Shown one piece after another: positions 24,338-31,552 of a stretch of DNA of 64,000 bases. Numbering within the stretch: the stretch's first letter is position 1; every line of letters starts with the position of its first letter. The position numbers and the translations under genes were made by a program. Source of the DNA: JAHCHG01 sp965214585 (GTDB taxonomy: Bacteria > Acidobacteriota > Blastocatellia > Pyrinomonadales > Pyrinomonadaceae); assembly GCA_965214585.1 (NCBI GenBank), contig OZ243957.1, forward strand, positions 1,240,001 through 1,304,000. The letters run 5' to 3'. The notes beneath the pieces were generated by a model. That model saw only the letters and a list, made by a program, of their open reading frames with translations. It did no database searches and was not told where the DNA came from.

Positions 24338-24780
24338 CAGCAACTATTGACTATCAAATGCCGAAAATTGTGCAGGTAAGAAGACGCGAAGATTTTGCAG
24401 TTGGAAGTTGTGATTTTCCAAAATTCGACCTTTCTATTGAAGAATTGTTGAAAAAAGCAGAAGAAAGAAAAAAAAAGACTTCTGAAGAAATACCAAGTTT
24501 TTATAAACAAGATGTTGTAAATTCTTCTCAAAAAGTTGAAGGCGTAGTTTTACCCGATACTTACCTAACTAATGGGTTATTAAGTGAAAAAACTGCTGTT
24601 TTTCCTAACCTGCAAAGCGATCAAGAAGAAATTGAGGAGGCTTTTTTGCGTGGAGTTCAACCAACTAATCACCGACATAAAATTTTATTTACTCAAAAAG
24701 TTGAACTTAAAACTTCAGAACTCAAACGCAGACGACCAAACATCGTCATTAATCCAATCCTCTTTGAAGATGATGAATAA
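24334..24780 (+). CDS. Hypothetical protein, middle gene of guaA-islet operon
   Basis: The protein has 148 residues. I do not recognise it. The ATG at 24334 overlaps the stop of the preceding gene (ATGA), which decides the start over an upstream in-frame ATG. It is charged and mostly helical (LSIEELLKKAEERKKKTSEE), with no membrane segment. The tail is NPILFEDDE. It probably acts with its neighbours, as it is translationally coupled on both sides. Confidence 0.65.
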   Translation: MTATIDYQMPKIVQVRRREDFAVGSCDFPKFDLSIEELLKKAEERKKKTSEEIPSFYKQDVVNSSQKVEGVVLPDTYLTNGLLSEKTAVFPNLQSDQEEIEEAFLRGVQPTNHRHKILFTQKVELKTSELKRRRPNIVINPILFEDDE

Positions 24781-25369
24781 TTGGTATGAAATTGTTTCCG
24801 CAGAAGAACCATTAACACAGGGCGATTTCATATTTAATTGCCCTGTGCCAACATGGAAAAATGACGAAATAATAGAAATTGAGGAAAAAAGCGAGTCGGA
24901 AAATTTACAAGCACACCTTGAATTCATCTCTGCTGACGTTATTGTGATGACACAAGCCTGTGATTTAGCCCACAGCAAAATTCAAAATGTAACACTTTGT
25001 GAACACTTTTCATTAACCGAACACAAACAAGAATGGGAAAAGGCAATGCGAGAAGGTGGACAGAATCCCACTAGCAAGGCTTGGAAAAAACAATGTGAAT
25101 TTTTAAATGATGGTTATGTTTGGAATCAAACTATCTTGAATAAATGTGATTTACCGGATTTTGTTCAAGACTATCGTGTTGTAGATTTTTATAATATTTA
25201 TACAGTTCCAAAATCATTTCTCGAAAGCACCTTAAAGAAACGAAAAAACTCACGAATCAGATTATTACCACCATATCGTGAACATCTATCACAAGCCTTC
25301 GCAAGATTTTATATGCGGGTCGGCTTGCCAATTGATATAAAACTCAAAGATTTGATAACCGATCAGTAA
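24770..25369 (+). CDS. Hypothetical protein, third gene of guaA-islet operon
   Basis: The protein has 199 residues and is not assigned to a family. It starts with ATGATG at 24770, overlapping the previous stop. The conserved-looking core VIVMTQACDLAHSKIQNVTLC (21 residues, about 60-80) and a C-terminal LSQAFARFYMRVGLPIDI can be seen. C69, H72 and C80 might bind metal, which is a guess. The gene ends 6 bases before the second guaA fragment. Confidence 0.65.
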   Translation: MMNNWYEIVSAEEPLTQGDFIFNCPVPTWKNDEIIEIEEKSESENLQAHLEFISADVIVMTQACDLAHSKIQNVTLCEHFSLTEHKQEWEKAMREGGQNPTSKAWKKQCEFLNDGYVWNQTILNKCDLPDFVQDYRVVDFYNIYTVPKSFLESTLKKRKNSRIRLLPPYREHLSQAFARFYMRVGLPIDIKLKDLITDQ

Positions 25370-25374
25370 TATTT

Positions 25375-25482
25375 CTATTCCCATTCAATCGTGCTTGGCA
25401 GTTTCGACGAAATATCATAAACGACGCGATTTATGCCGCGCACTTTCGATGTGATTCTTGACGAAACTTTGGCGAGAAAATC
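25375..25482 (-). repeat. Second copy of the guaA 3' end (35 codons)
   Basis: On the minus strand it encodes FLAKVSSRITSKVRGINRVV and onward to STIEWE-stop, matching the real guaA end at 26220-26327 with only E-to-K and P-to-L changes but several synonymous differences. That pattern fits a guaA tail brought from another strain or species rather than a recent local duplication. Confidence 0.85.
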
Positions 25483-25495
25483 TATTGCATAAAAC

Positions 25496-25882
25496 TCAAG
25501 CCGCCTTTTTCAATTTAGTTGCCAATTCTGCCAGAAACGCCGGATTTTCCAGCATTTCCATTGTAACAACTCGGCTTTTCGGGTTCTGAGATTTTTCCAT
25601 TGCCTTGCGAAGTTGGCGGTTGATTTGAGTTTGATACGGGAGATTTCCGGCTTTGGCGGCTTGTTCTTTGTAAAAATCCAAAACGTCAGCGTCGAGCATT
25701 ATCGTTACTTTGATTTTTTGCTCTTTACGCGCAACTATATGACGCGCCGGGCGAAAAGTGTGTTTTCCGACGCTTGGCAGATCGTCTTCGGAATATCCGT
25801 TTTCGCGCATTTCCTGAATATCCGTTTCCGTGTATTCGACTTCAAATTCTTTATCGGTCGTAGATGTTTCTTGATTTTTCAT
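25496..25882 (-). CDS. brnA: BrnA-type antitoxin
   Basis: The protein has 128 residues. Its C-terminal half has a ribbon-helix-helix fold (IKVTIMLDADVLDFYKEQA...YQTQINRQLRKAM) as in BrnA, which neutralises BrnT and represses the operon. The N-terminal half is acidic. It overlaps brnT by 32 bases. The usual toxin-first order of brnTA is kept. It lies in the interval between the guaA end copies. Confidence 0.85.
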   Translation of the reverse strand: MKNQETSTTDKEFEVEYTETDIQEMRENGYSEDDLPSVGKHTFRPARHIVARKEQKIKVTIMLDADVLDFYKEQAAKAGNLPYQTQINRQLRKAMEKSQNPKSRVVTMEMLENPAFLAELATKLKKAA

Positions 25883-26159
25883 AATTTTCTTTATCTTTCG
25901 ACTGTGCTTTGCGAACTGAAATTATGCGGAAAATCTCTTCGTCCGTTGCTTCGGAAATTACAGCATAAGTTACACGCAAAAGCCGTCCGGCAGCCAACCC
26001 GATGATGGTGAATCGTTTTTCGTCGGCGGTTGAATGTTCCGAATCAGCTTCATCAATCGCCCAAATATCATTAAAAACTTTTGTCGCATCTTCAAACGAA
26101 ATGCCTTCGTGGTCTTTGATATTGGCGAGATTTTTGCTTTCATCCCATTCAAACTCCAT
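25851..26159 (-). CDS. brnT: BrnT-type ribonuclease toxin
   Basis: A 102-residue RelE-fold toxin of the DUF497/BrnT family, expected to cleave RNA. Signatures are FEWDESKNLANIKDHEGISFEDA, a histidine-serine pair in EHSTADEKRFTIIG and RIISVRKAQSKDKENY. First gene of the pair, 61 bases from the guaA stop. Confidence 0.88.
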   Translation of the reverse strand: MEFEWDESKNLANIKDHEGISFEDATKVFNDIWAIDEADSEHSTADEKRFTIIGLAAGRLLRVTYAVISEATDEEIFRIISVRKAQSKDKENYEKSRNIYDR

Positions 26160-26219
26160 ATTGATAATATACGGATTAAATACAGATTGTAAAGAAAAAT
26201 TATTAAATGAATTTGAACA

Positions 26220-27764
26220 TCATTCCCATTCAATCGTGCTTGGCGGTTTTGATGAAATATCGTAAACGACGCGGTTTATGCCGCGCACTTCCGATGTGAT
26301 TCTTGATGAAACTTTGGCGAGAAATTCGTGCGGCAGACGCGCCCAATCTGCGGTCATTCCGTCGGTTGAGGTGATGGCGCGAAGGGCGATTGTGCGTTCG
26401 TAGGTGCGGAAATCGCCCATTACGCCGACGGATTGGATCGGCAGAAGGACGGCGAAGGCTTGCCACGTTTCGCTGTATAGATCGTTTGATTTTAGTTCTT
26501 CGACGAAGATTTTATCGGCTTTTTGCAAAAGTTCGACTTTTTCGGTTGTGATGTCGCCCAAAATCCGCACGGCGAGTCCGGGACCGGGAAATGGATGACG
26601 CTGTAAAATTTCGTCGGGAATATCGAGGTCTTTGCCGATTGTGCGAACTTCGTCTTTGAATAATTCGCGCAGCGGTTCGATCAGTTTGAGATTCATTTTT
26701 TCCGGCAGACCGCCGACGTTATGATGAGATTTTATCGTTACGGACGCGCCGCGCAAGCTGACGGATTCGATCACGTCGGGATACAAAGTTCCCTGCACGA
26801 GATATTTCACGTTGCCGATTTTGTCGGCTTCCTGATCGAAAACTTCTATGAATTTCGCGCCGATTGCTTTGCGTTTGAGTTCGGGATCGGTAACATCTTT
26901 TAAGACTTTGTAAAATTCTTCGGAAGCATCAACTCCACGCACGTTTAAGTGCAGATTGTCTTTGTAAATTTGCAGAGTTTCCTCAAATTCTCCCGCCCGC
27001 AACAGACCGTTATTGACGAAAAGGCAAGTTTGCCTGTCGCCGATTGCTTCCTGAACCAAAACCGCTGCAACCGTCGAATCAACTCCGCCGCTTAAACCGC
27101 AGACGACCAATTCATTTTCGCCGACGATTTGACGGATTTTTTCGACTTCTTCGCTGATAAACTGCGCGGAAGTCCAATCGCCTTTGCATTGGCAGATGTC
27201 GAACAAAAAATTCCGCAAAACTTCTTTGCCCAGAGGCGTGTGCGAAACTTCGGGATGAAATTGGACGGCGTAAATTTTCCGTTCGGGATTTTCAATCGCC
27301 GTCACAACATCGCCCGTCGTCGCCGTTTGCCGAAAGCCTTCGGGCAGCGCAGTAACGTGGTCGCCGTGGCTCATCCAAACGTCGAGTTCAAACGGCATCT
27401 CATTAAAAAGTTCGGTTTCGCCGCTTAAAACTTTCAGCTTCGCGTGTCCGTATTCGCGCTTGTCCGAAGGCGAAACCTTGCCGCGCAAATCCTTTGCCAA
27501 AATCTGCATTCCGTAACAAATTCCGAGAACCGGCTGGTTAATTTTTTCGTAAAAATCTTCGGAAATCTGCGGCGCGTCCGGCTCATAAACCGAATTCGGA
27601 CCGCCGGACAAAATTATGCCTCTCGGATTTTTCTCCAGAATTTTTTCAATTGACAAATGAAACGGCGCAATTTCGCAGTAAACGCCTTGTTCGCGCACGC
27701 GACGGGCGATAAGCTGCGTATATTGCGAACCGAAATCGAGAATTAAGATAAGTTCGTGCTTCAA
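26220..27764 (-). CDS. guaA: GMP synthase (glutamine-hydrolysing)
   Basis: The protein has 514 residues and converts XMP to GMP. The N-terminal class I amidotransferase (1 to about 190) has the nucleophile C83 in GICYGMQ and VQFHPEV. The ATP-pyrophosphatase domain has the P-loop GLSGGVDST, and the C-terminal dimerisation domain ends STIEWE. I choose the TTG start at 27764 because GGAG lies 8 bases upstream and the product begins just before ILILDFGSQYTQ, as in the family; a TTG 72 bases earlier would add an unrelated leader. Its 3' end is the target of repeated insertions. Confidence 0.94.
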   Translation of the reverse strand: MKHELILILDFGSQYTQLIARRVREQGVYCEIAPFHLSIEKILEKNPRGIILSGGPNSVYEPDAPQISEDFYEKINQPVLGICYGMQILAKDLRGKVSPSDKREYGHAKLKVLSGETELFNEMPFELDVWMSHGDHVTALPEGFRQTATTGDVVTAIENPERKIYAVQFHPEVSHTPLGKEVLRNFLFDICQCKGDWTSAQFISEEVEKIRQIVGENELVVCGLSGGVDSTVAAVLVQEAIGDRQTCLFVNNGLLRAGEFEETLQIYKDNLHLNVRGVDASEEFYKVLKDVTDPELKRKAIGAKFIEVFDQEADKIGNVKYLVQGTLYPDVIESVSLRGASVTIKSHHNVGGLPEKMNLKLIEPLRELFKDEVRTIGKDLDIPDEILQRHPFPGPGLAVRILGDITTEKVELLQKADKIFVEELKSNDLYSETWQAFAVLLPIQSVGVMGDFRTYERTIALRAITSTDGMTADWARLPHEFLAKVSSRITSEVRGINRVVYDISSKPPSTIEWE

Positions 27765-27884
27765 AATAGAATCTCCAAATTTATTTGCTGCTCTAATCTT
27801 AAAACGAAATAAGAAAATCGCAAGTTCACTTGACAAGAAAGCGAGAAATTCTTAATCTTTAAATTCGTCTTACGAGGCGATTAT

Positions 27885-27956
<72 letters not shown>

Positions 27957-28016
27957 CATTTTTAATTTAATAAGTTGGATAAATAAACGATTTACGGAAA
28001 CGGAAATTAAAAGTTT

Positions 28017-28033
28017 GTCCAAACGAAGACTAA
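28017..28033 (+). other. Candidate integrase arm-type site, left
   Basis: GTCCAAACGAAGACTAA occurs here, and GTCCAAACGAAGTCTAA at 37497-37513 near the other end, in the same orientation. Paired short repeats inside both ends are expected of integrase arm sites. Confidence 0.5.
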
Positions 28034-28060
28034 GGCAAGTTTTTTAGCTTGCCTTTTTCT
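28032..28060 (+). terminator. Terminator at the left end of the element
   Basis: AAGGCAAG / CTTGCCTT with an 8-base loop is followed by TTTCTTTT on the plus strand. It would stop transcription from the tRNA side entering the element. It overlaps the integrase stop codon. Confidence 0.6.
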
Positions 28061-29195
28061 TTTGTCCGACGACGAAGTTTTCAAGGACGTTGATTGCTTC
28101 CTTTCGGCTTTCGTGTGTGGCGTGTGAATAGTGCAGGATTAAATTTTTGTCGGAGTGTCCGGTTATTTCGCCGATTGTGCTTAAATCAATTCCGGCTTGA
28201 AGCATTCGCGTAACTGCCGTATGTCGTGCGTCGTGAGTGATGAAGCCGCCGCGCACGTTTTCGCCGTAAAGGATTCCGACGCGCTTGGCGGCATCGGACA
28301 AGATTTGATGATATTTTGTAACGCTTCGACCAGTCCCAGAGAAAACGAAATTGCCGAATTTGTCTGCTTCTTTCCGGTAAATTAAAATTTGTTTGATTGT
28401 CGGAGTGATTGAAAGATAGCGCACGTTTTTTGCTGATTTGAATTTTGTTTTTGTGCCGACGATTTGCAGAACGCCTGCGCCAAAGTCTATTTGTTCCCAG
28501 CGCATTGCGATAATTTCGCCGATTCTCGCGCCGGTCAAAAGGCACATTTGGAAAACTTGCGCGGCGACGATGCGACGATTATATTCAAATTCCTTTTCGT
28601 CCGGTTTCCGGTTTGCAAATAATTCGGACAACAATTTCATCACTTCGTCTTGCGTGATAATTCTTTCGCGGCGCGAACGGTCAATTCGCGGGCGCGGAAT
28701 GCGCGGAGTCTGAAAGTTTTCGAGTTCGGGAAAATCTTTGTGCGCGGAATTTATCGCCGATGCGATGCAGGTTAATTCGCGGTGGACGCTGACAGGTTTG
28801 ACTTCTGACAGTCTTTTGTCGGCGAATAGTCTTAGGTGCTTGGTTTGCAGTTCGTCGAAGCGCAGACGCGCGGGAATGAGCGACGCGAAGATGTTAAAAA
28901 CTCTGGTCGAGCGCGTTTTTTCCTTCGCGCTTTCGATTCGATGCAGTCTTTTTTCTAAAACTTCGGACACAAGCGGAAATGTGCGCGTCTGCAAATCGTA
29001 TTTATTTTCTTTCTCGGAAATCTTGATTCTCGAAACTGCATTTTCGGCTAACTGCTTTGTGCCGAAACCGCTTTCACGTTTCCGCTTTCCCGAAGATAAA
29101 TAAATATCGAAGCCCCAACTCCAGAATTTTTTTTGCTTCGCATCGAAACGCCAGCCGGCTTTATTTTTATTGCTGTAAAATTTCTTGATTGCCAT
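28044..29195 (-). CDS. Tyrosine recombinase (integrase)
   Basis: The protein has 383 residues. The N-terminal arm- and core-binding domains (about 1-175) precede a catalytic domain with R224 in LLTGARIGEI, H321-x-x-R324 in ITHDARHTA, H347 in ITGHSD and the nucleophile Y356 in LHYSHAT. It integrates the element at the adjacent tRNA-Asn. It is the last gene of the leftward block, 11 bases after a ribbon-helix-helix gene. The plus-strand duplicate ORFs here are shadows. Confidence 0.93.
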   Translation of the reverse strand: MAIKKFYSNKNKAGWRFDAKQKKFWSWGFDIYLSSGKRKRESGFGTKQLAENAVSRIKISEKENKYDLQTRTFPLVSEVLEKRLHRIESAKEKTRSTRVFNIFASLIPARLRFDELQTKHLRLFADKRLSEVKPVSVHRELTCIASAINSAHKDFPELENFQTPRIPRPRIDRSRRERIITQDEVMKLLSELFANRKPDEKEFEYNRRIVAAQVFQMCLLTGARIGEIIAMRWEQIDFGAGVLQIVGTKTKFKSAKNVRYLSITPTIKQILIYRKEADKFGNFVFSGTGRSVTKYHQILSDAAKRVGILYGENVRGGFITHDARHTAVTRMLQAGIDLSTIGEITGHSDKNLILHYSHATHESRKEAINVLENFVVGQKKKAS

Positions 29196-29205
29196 TGAAA
29201 TAATT

Positions 29206-29463
29206 TCACGCGACCTTTTTCTTTTTCGGCTTCTCTTTCTTTTCGCCGATTTCTAAAAGCGGGCGTTCGAGTTTTGTTCGCGTGTCCGCTTTGCCGAGAA
29301 TTTCAAGCCTGTCATTATTTAACCCGACATCTTCAAGACCGTAGTAAGTTAAAAGAACCGCTTCGACTTGGCGAACGAACGGGCGACGGCAACGCGCCGC
29401 ATCCGCTTCGATTGCCGCCTCCAATTCTTCCGAGAACGGAATTAATTTATTTTTCTCAGCCAT
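29206..29463 (-). CDS. Ribbon-helix-helix protein, paralogue A
   Basis: The protein has 85 residues. The N-terminal 45 residues look Arc/CopG-like (LIPFSEELEAAIEADAARC then RRPFVRQVEAVLLTYYG). The tail GKADTRTKLERP and the Lys-rich end EKKEKPKKKKVA are shared almost exactly with the paralogue at 29603-29863. It probably binds DNA as a repressor, antitoxin or accessory recombination factor. It directly precedes the integrase. Confidence 0.65.
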   Translation of the reverse strand: MAEKNKLIPFSEELEAAIEADAARCRRPFVRQVEAVLLTYYGLEDVGLNNDRLEILGKADTRTKLERPLLEIGEKKEKPKKKKVA

Positions 29464-29472
29464 AAAATTTAT

Positions 29473-29598
29473 TTATCTTCGACAGGGCGCGAAAGCCGCC
29501 GCGCCGATGATAACTAAAATCGCCGTTCGCTGATGTTCGTAACGCCAAGAAGAATAATCTTCGGGCGCGGGTTTTCTCAATAATTTAATTCGCGGCAT
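29473..29598 (-). CDS. Small hydrophobic peptide, MPRIKLL family, copy A
   Basis: A 41-residue product: basic N terminus MPRIKLLRKPAPEDY, then QRTAILVIIGAAAFAPCRR with a short hydrophobic stretch. A near copy is at 30325-30441. Both sit between ribbon-helix-helix genes (gaps of 2-10 bases), so the pair is probably a real translated unit. The role is unknown; a membrane-acting toxin is one possibility. Confidence 0.55.
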   Translation of the reverse strand: MPRIKLLRKPAPEDYSSWRYEHQRTAILVIIGAAAFAPCRR

Positions 29599-29602
29599 AG
29601 TT

Positions 29603-29863
29603 TTAGGCGACCTTTTTCTTTTTCGGCTTCTCCTTTTTTTCGCCGAGATGTAACAGCGGGCGTTTAAGTTTTGTTCGCGTGTCCGCTTTGCCGAGAACTT
29701 CAAGCGCGTCGTTGTTTAATCCGACATCGCCGACACCGTAGTAAGCCGTTAGAATCGCCTCAAGTTGTTTTGTCGAACTTCGCTTGCATCGCGCCGCGTC
29801 TTCGTCTAATTTCGCCCACAAACTCTTTTCAAAATAAAAAGTCCTGCCTAATGTTTTGCCCAT
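29603..29863 (-). CDS. Ribbon-helix-helix protein, paralogue B
   Basis: An 86-residue protein, closest to paralogue A: same tail GKADTRTKLKRP and identical Lys-rich terminus. N-terminal motif LWAKLDEDAARCKRSSTKQL is Arc-like. The start MGKTLGRTFYF follows an AGGAAA ribosome site. It lies between the S24 peptidase gene and the small peptide A. Confidence 0.65.
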   Translation of the reverse strand: MGKTLGRTFYFEKSLWAKLDEDAARCKRSSTKQLEAILTAYYGVGDVGLNNDALEVLGKADTRTKLKRPLLHLGEKKEKPKKKKVA

Positions 29864-29884
29864 TTCTTTTATTTCCTTTCACTA

Positions 29885-30316
29885 TTAAATTTTTTTCACG
29901 GCGCGGACAACGTGAGTAACAACGCCGAATATCTGAAAATTATCTTGCAGGCAGATATTATGCGGCTTGTATTTACCGTTTGAAGCAACTAGGCGCAAGC
30001 CGTTTGTTTGATTGGAAAATATTTTAACCGTGAAACAATTATTGATATAAGCAATTATTTTATCTCCGCTTCTTGCTTGTAAGTTTCGATTGACGACGAG
30101 CAAATCACCGTGAAAAATTTCCGTTTCCATCGAATCGCCAACGGCGCGAATTAAATAAACTCCTTCGCGTCCGCCTGTCAAATATTCGTTAAAATCTATT
30201 TGTTCAAAATCGTTCGAGATTTCCGCAGGTTCGCCCGCTGAAACGGCGATGCTTGCCAGCAATGAAAGTTCTTTCGAGTGCGGTTTTAATTGTGCAAAGT
30301 CTGAGAGTTCCATCAT
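29885..30316 (-). CDS. S24-family (UmuD-like) peptidase regulator
   Basis: The protein has 143 residues. The S24 signal-peptidase-like fold has catalytic S62 (VGDSMETEIFHGD) and K98 (FTVKIF), and an Ala27-Gly28 self-cleavage site in IAVSAGEP. There is no N-terminal helix-turn-helix, so it resembles UmuD more than LexA or a CI repressor. No umuC is near. Within an integrated element it may sense RecA filaments and control the switch, perhaps together with the ribbon-helix-helix proteins; that link is inferred. Confidence 0.82.
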   Translation of the reverse strand: MMELSDFAQLKPHSKELSLLASIAVSAGEPAEISNDFEQIDFNEYLTGGREGVYLIRAVGDSMETEIFHGDLLVVNRNLQARSGDKIIAYINNCFTVKIFSNQTNGLRLVASNGKYKPHNICLQDNFQIFGVVTHVVRAVKKI

Positions 30317-30324
30317 TATAAAAT

Positions 30325-30441
30325 CTATCTTCCGAGCGCGAACGCCGCCGCGCCGATGATAACTAAAATTGCCGTTCGCTGATGTAAAGAATAATCGGCG
30401 TAATCCTTCGGCGGTTTTGCAAGTAATTTAATTCGCGGCAT
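30325..30441 (-). CDS. Small hydrophobic peptide, MPRIKLL family, copy B
   Basis: A 38-residue product: MPRIKLLAKPPKDYADY then HQRTAILVIIGAAAFALGR. It shares the first 7 residues and the 15-residue hydrophobic block with copy A. It starts 2 bases after the stop of paralogue C. Too short for most gene finders. Confidence 0.55.
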   Translation of the reverse strand: MPRIKLLAKPPKDYADYSLHQRTAILVIIGAAAFALGR

Positions 30442-30443
30442 AA

Positions 30444-30701
30444 TCAAGAAACCTTAAATTTATTTTTTCCTTTCACGTTTACGGGCGCGGGAATTACATC
30501 GGTTTTCTTTTTCGATTTCGGCAGTAATTCGCCGACGACCTCAAGTTGATTTTTATTTATCTCGACATCTTCCATTTCGTAAAATGTCAACAACAAAGCT
30601 TCAAGATGTTTTTGCGAACTACGACGACATCGCGCCGCGTCTTCGTCTAAAACGTCCCAAATACTTTCGTCTAAACGAATTGACCTTGATTTTTCGCCCA
30701 T
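30444..30701 (-). CDS. Ribbon-helix-helix protein, paralogue C
   Basis: The protein has 85 residues. IRLDESIWDVLDEDAARC then RRSSQKHLEALLLTFYEMEDVEINKNQLEVVG matches the paralogues A and B, but the tail differs (LLPKSKKKTDVIPAP). As the first gene of the leftward block, next to an operator-rich divergent promoter, it is a good candidate for an autoregulator. Confidence 0.65.
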   Translation of the reverse strand: MGEKSRSIRLDESIWDVLDEDAARCRRSSQKHLEALLLTFYEMEDVEINKNQLEVVGELLPKSKKKTDVIPAPVNVKGKNKFKVS

Positions 30702-30740
30702 AAATTTTCCCTCGAAATAAACAAATTGCTAATACCGCAA

Positions 30741-30790
30741 AGATACCAAATTTATACCAAATAAATCTACGAGTTTTTTTTATACCATTT
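30741..30790. promoter_or_regulatory. Cluster of ATACCAAA operator half-sites
   Basis: GATACCAAAT, TATACCAAAT and TATACCATTT lie within 50 bases upstream of the leftward block. Together with the palindrome at 30827 and the sites at 36202-36234 they define a shared operator of the element. Confidence 0.6.
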
Positions 30791-30795
30791 TAGTA

Positions 30796-30824
30796 TTGAC
30801 ACAATACCAACAGATAAATTATAT
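30796..30824 (+). promoter_or_regulatory. Sigma-70 promoter for the rightward block
   Basis: A perfect -35 TTGACA (30796-30801), 17-base spacer and -10 TTATAT (30819-30824). The spacer contains an AATACCAA operator half-site. Confidence 0.75.
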
Positions 30825-30826
30825 TG

Positions 30827-30849
30827 TTTGGTATTGATTTGATACCAAA
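30827..30849. promoter_or_regulatory. Operator palindrome TTTGGTAT-N7-ATACCAAA
   Basis: Perfect 8-bp arms (30827-30834 and 30842-30849) cover the expected transcription start of the rightward promoter, so a bound repressor would block it. A related palindrome with a 5-base spacer is at 36212-36234. Confidence 0.72.
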
Positions 30850-30873
30850 ATGATTTTAAGGAGAATAATTTTT

Positions 30874-31050
30874 ATGGCAAAAGAAACCACGGCAGACATT
30901 ACTTTTTCGCTTCGCGTTCCAAACGAGTTAAATGAAAAACTTTGTGTCGAAGCGGAAACGAAGCGGCGAACACGGCAGTCACAGATCCTTTTTATGCTTG
31001 AGCAGTATTTCGAGAACGCGAACGGAAGCAAAAGGGAGAAAAAGAAATGA
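30874..31050 (+). CDS. Ribbon-helix-helix protein, first gene of the rightward block
   Basis: The protein has 58 residues. The ATG at 30874 is 10 bases after AAGGAG; the in-frame ATG 24 bases earlier lies in the operator. FSLRVPNELNEKLCVEAETK followed by RRTRQSQILFMLEQYF is a ribbon-helix-helix pattern distinct from the leftward trio. Probably a DNA-binding regulator. Confidence 0.7.
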   Translation: MAKETTADITFSLRVPNELNEKLCVEAETKRRTRQSQILFMLEQYFENANGSKREKKK

Positions 31051-31301
31051 GTTTAATTAAACGCAAAACATTAATTTCGGTTTGCTGTGCGGCGGTTCTG
31101 CTCGATTGTTCGGAAAGTTCTCTGCTTAAAGGATGCGCCGGAACGGAAAGTTTAACGCAGGTTCGGCGCGGGAACGGCGAAAAAAGGCAGAGAGTTTCTT
31201 TTATTTTAGAGGAAGTTATTTTGCTTAAAGCCGAATGGATTGAACAGGCAACGAAAGAAGAAAGCAAGCGTAAGAAAAGCGAATTGAGGTTGGTCGTATG
31301 A
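31047..31301 (+). CDS. Excisionase-like helix-turn-helix protein
   Basis: An 84-residue protein. LISVCCAAVLLDCSESSLLK looks like the winged helix-turn-helix start of MerR/Xis-like proteins, followed by RRGNGEKRQRVSFILEEVILL. It overlaps the previous gene (ATGA). It could be the recombination directionality factor of the integrase or a regulator. Confidence 0.6.
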   Translation: MSLIKRKTLISVCCAAVLLDCSESSLLKGCAGTESLTQVRRGNGEKRQRVSFILEEVILLKAEWIEQATKEESKRKKSELRLVV

Positions 31302-31552
31302 AAAACGAGAACAAATCTGATACGAACGTGCGGCAAATCCGCGACAAATCGGCGAAGAAAACGACGGAAATAAAATATGCGGGCTGTGTCGCTTTGTTGG
31401 CTGAGTGTCATTTGCATTTATCGAACAGCCTCGAAAAAGAGGAATTGCAAGAAATGATTCGGCTTGCAATCGGTGATTGGTGTGATGAAAGAGGTTGGAC
31501 AATGGAGCAAACTTTTGACCGAATCGAACTTTTACCGCCGACAAAACAATGA
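31298..31552 (+). CDS. Hypothetical protein of the integrated element
   Basis: The protein has 84 residues and no family is recognised. It is helical and acidic in the second half (LEKEELQEMIRLAIGDWCDERGW). It overlaps both neighbours by 4 bases, so it is part of a coupled operon. Confidence 0.6.
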   Translation: MKNENKSDTNVRQIRDKSAKKTTEIKYAGCVALLAECHLHLSNSLEKEELQEMIRLAIGDWCDERGWTMEQTFDRIELLPPTKQ

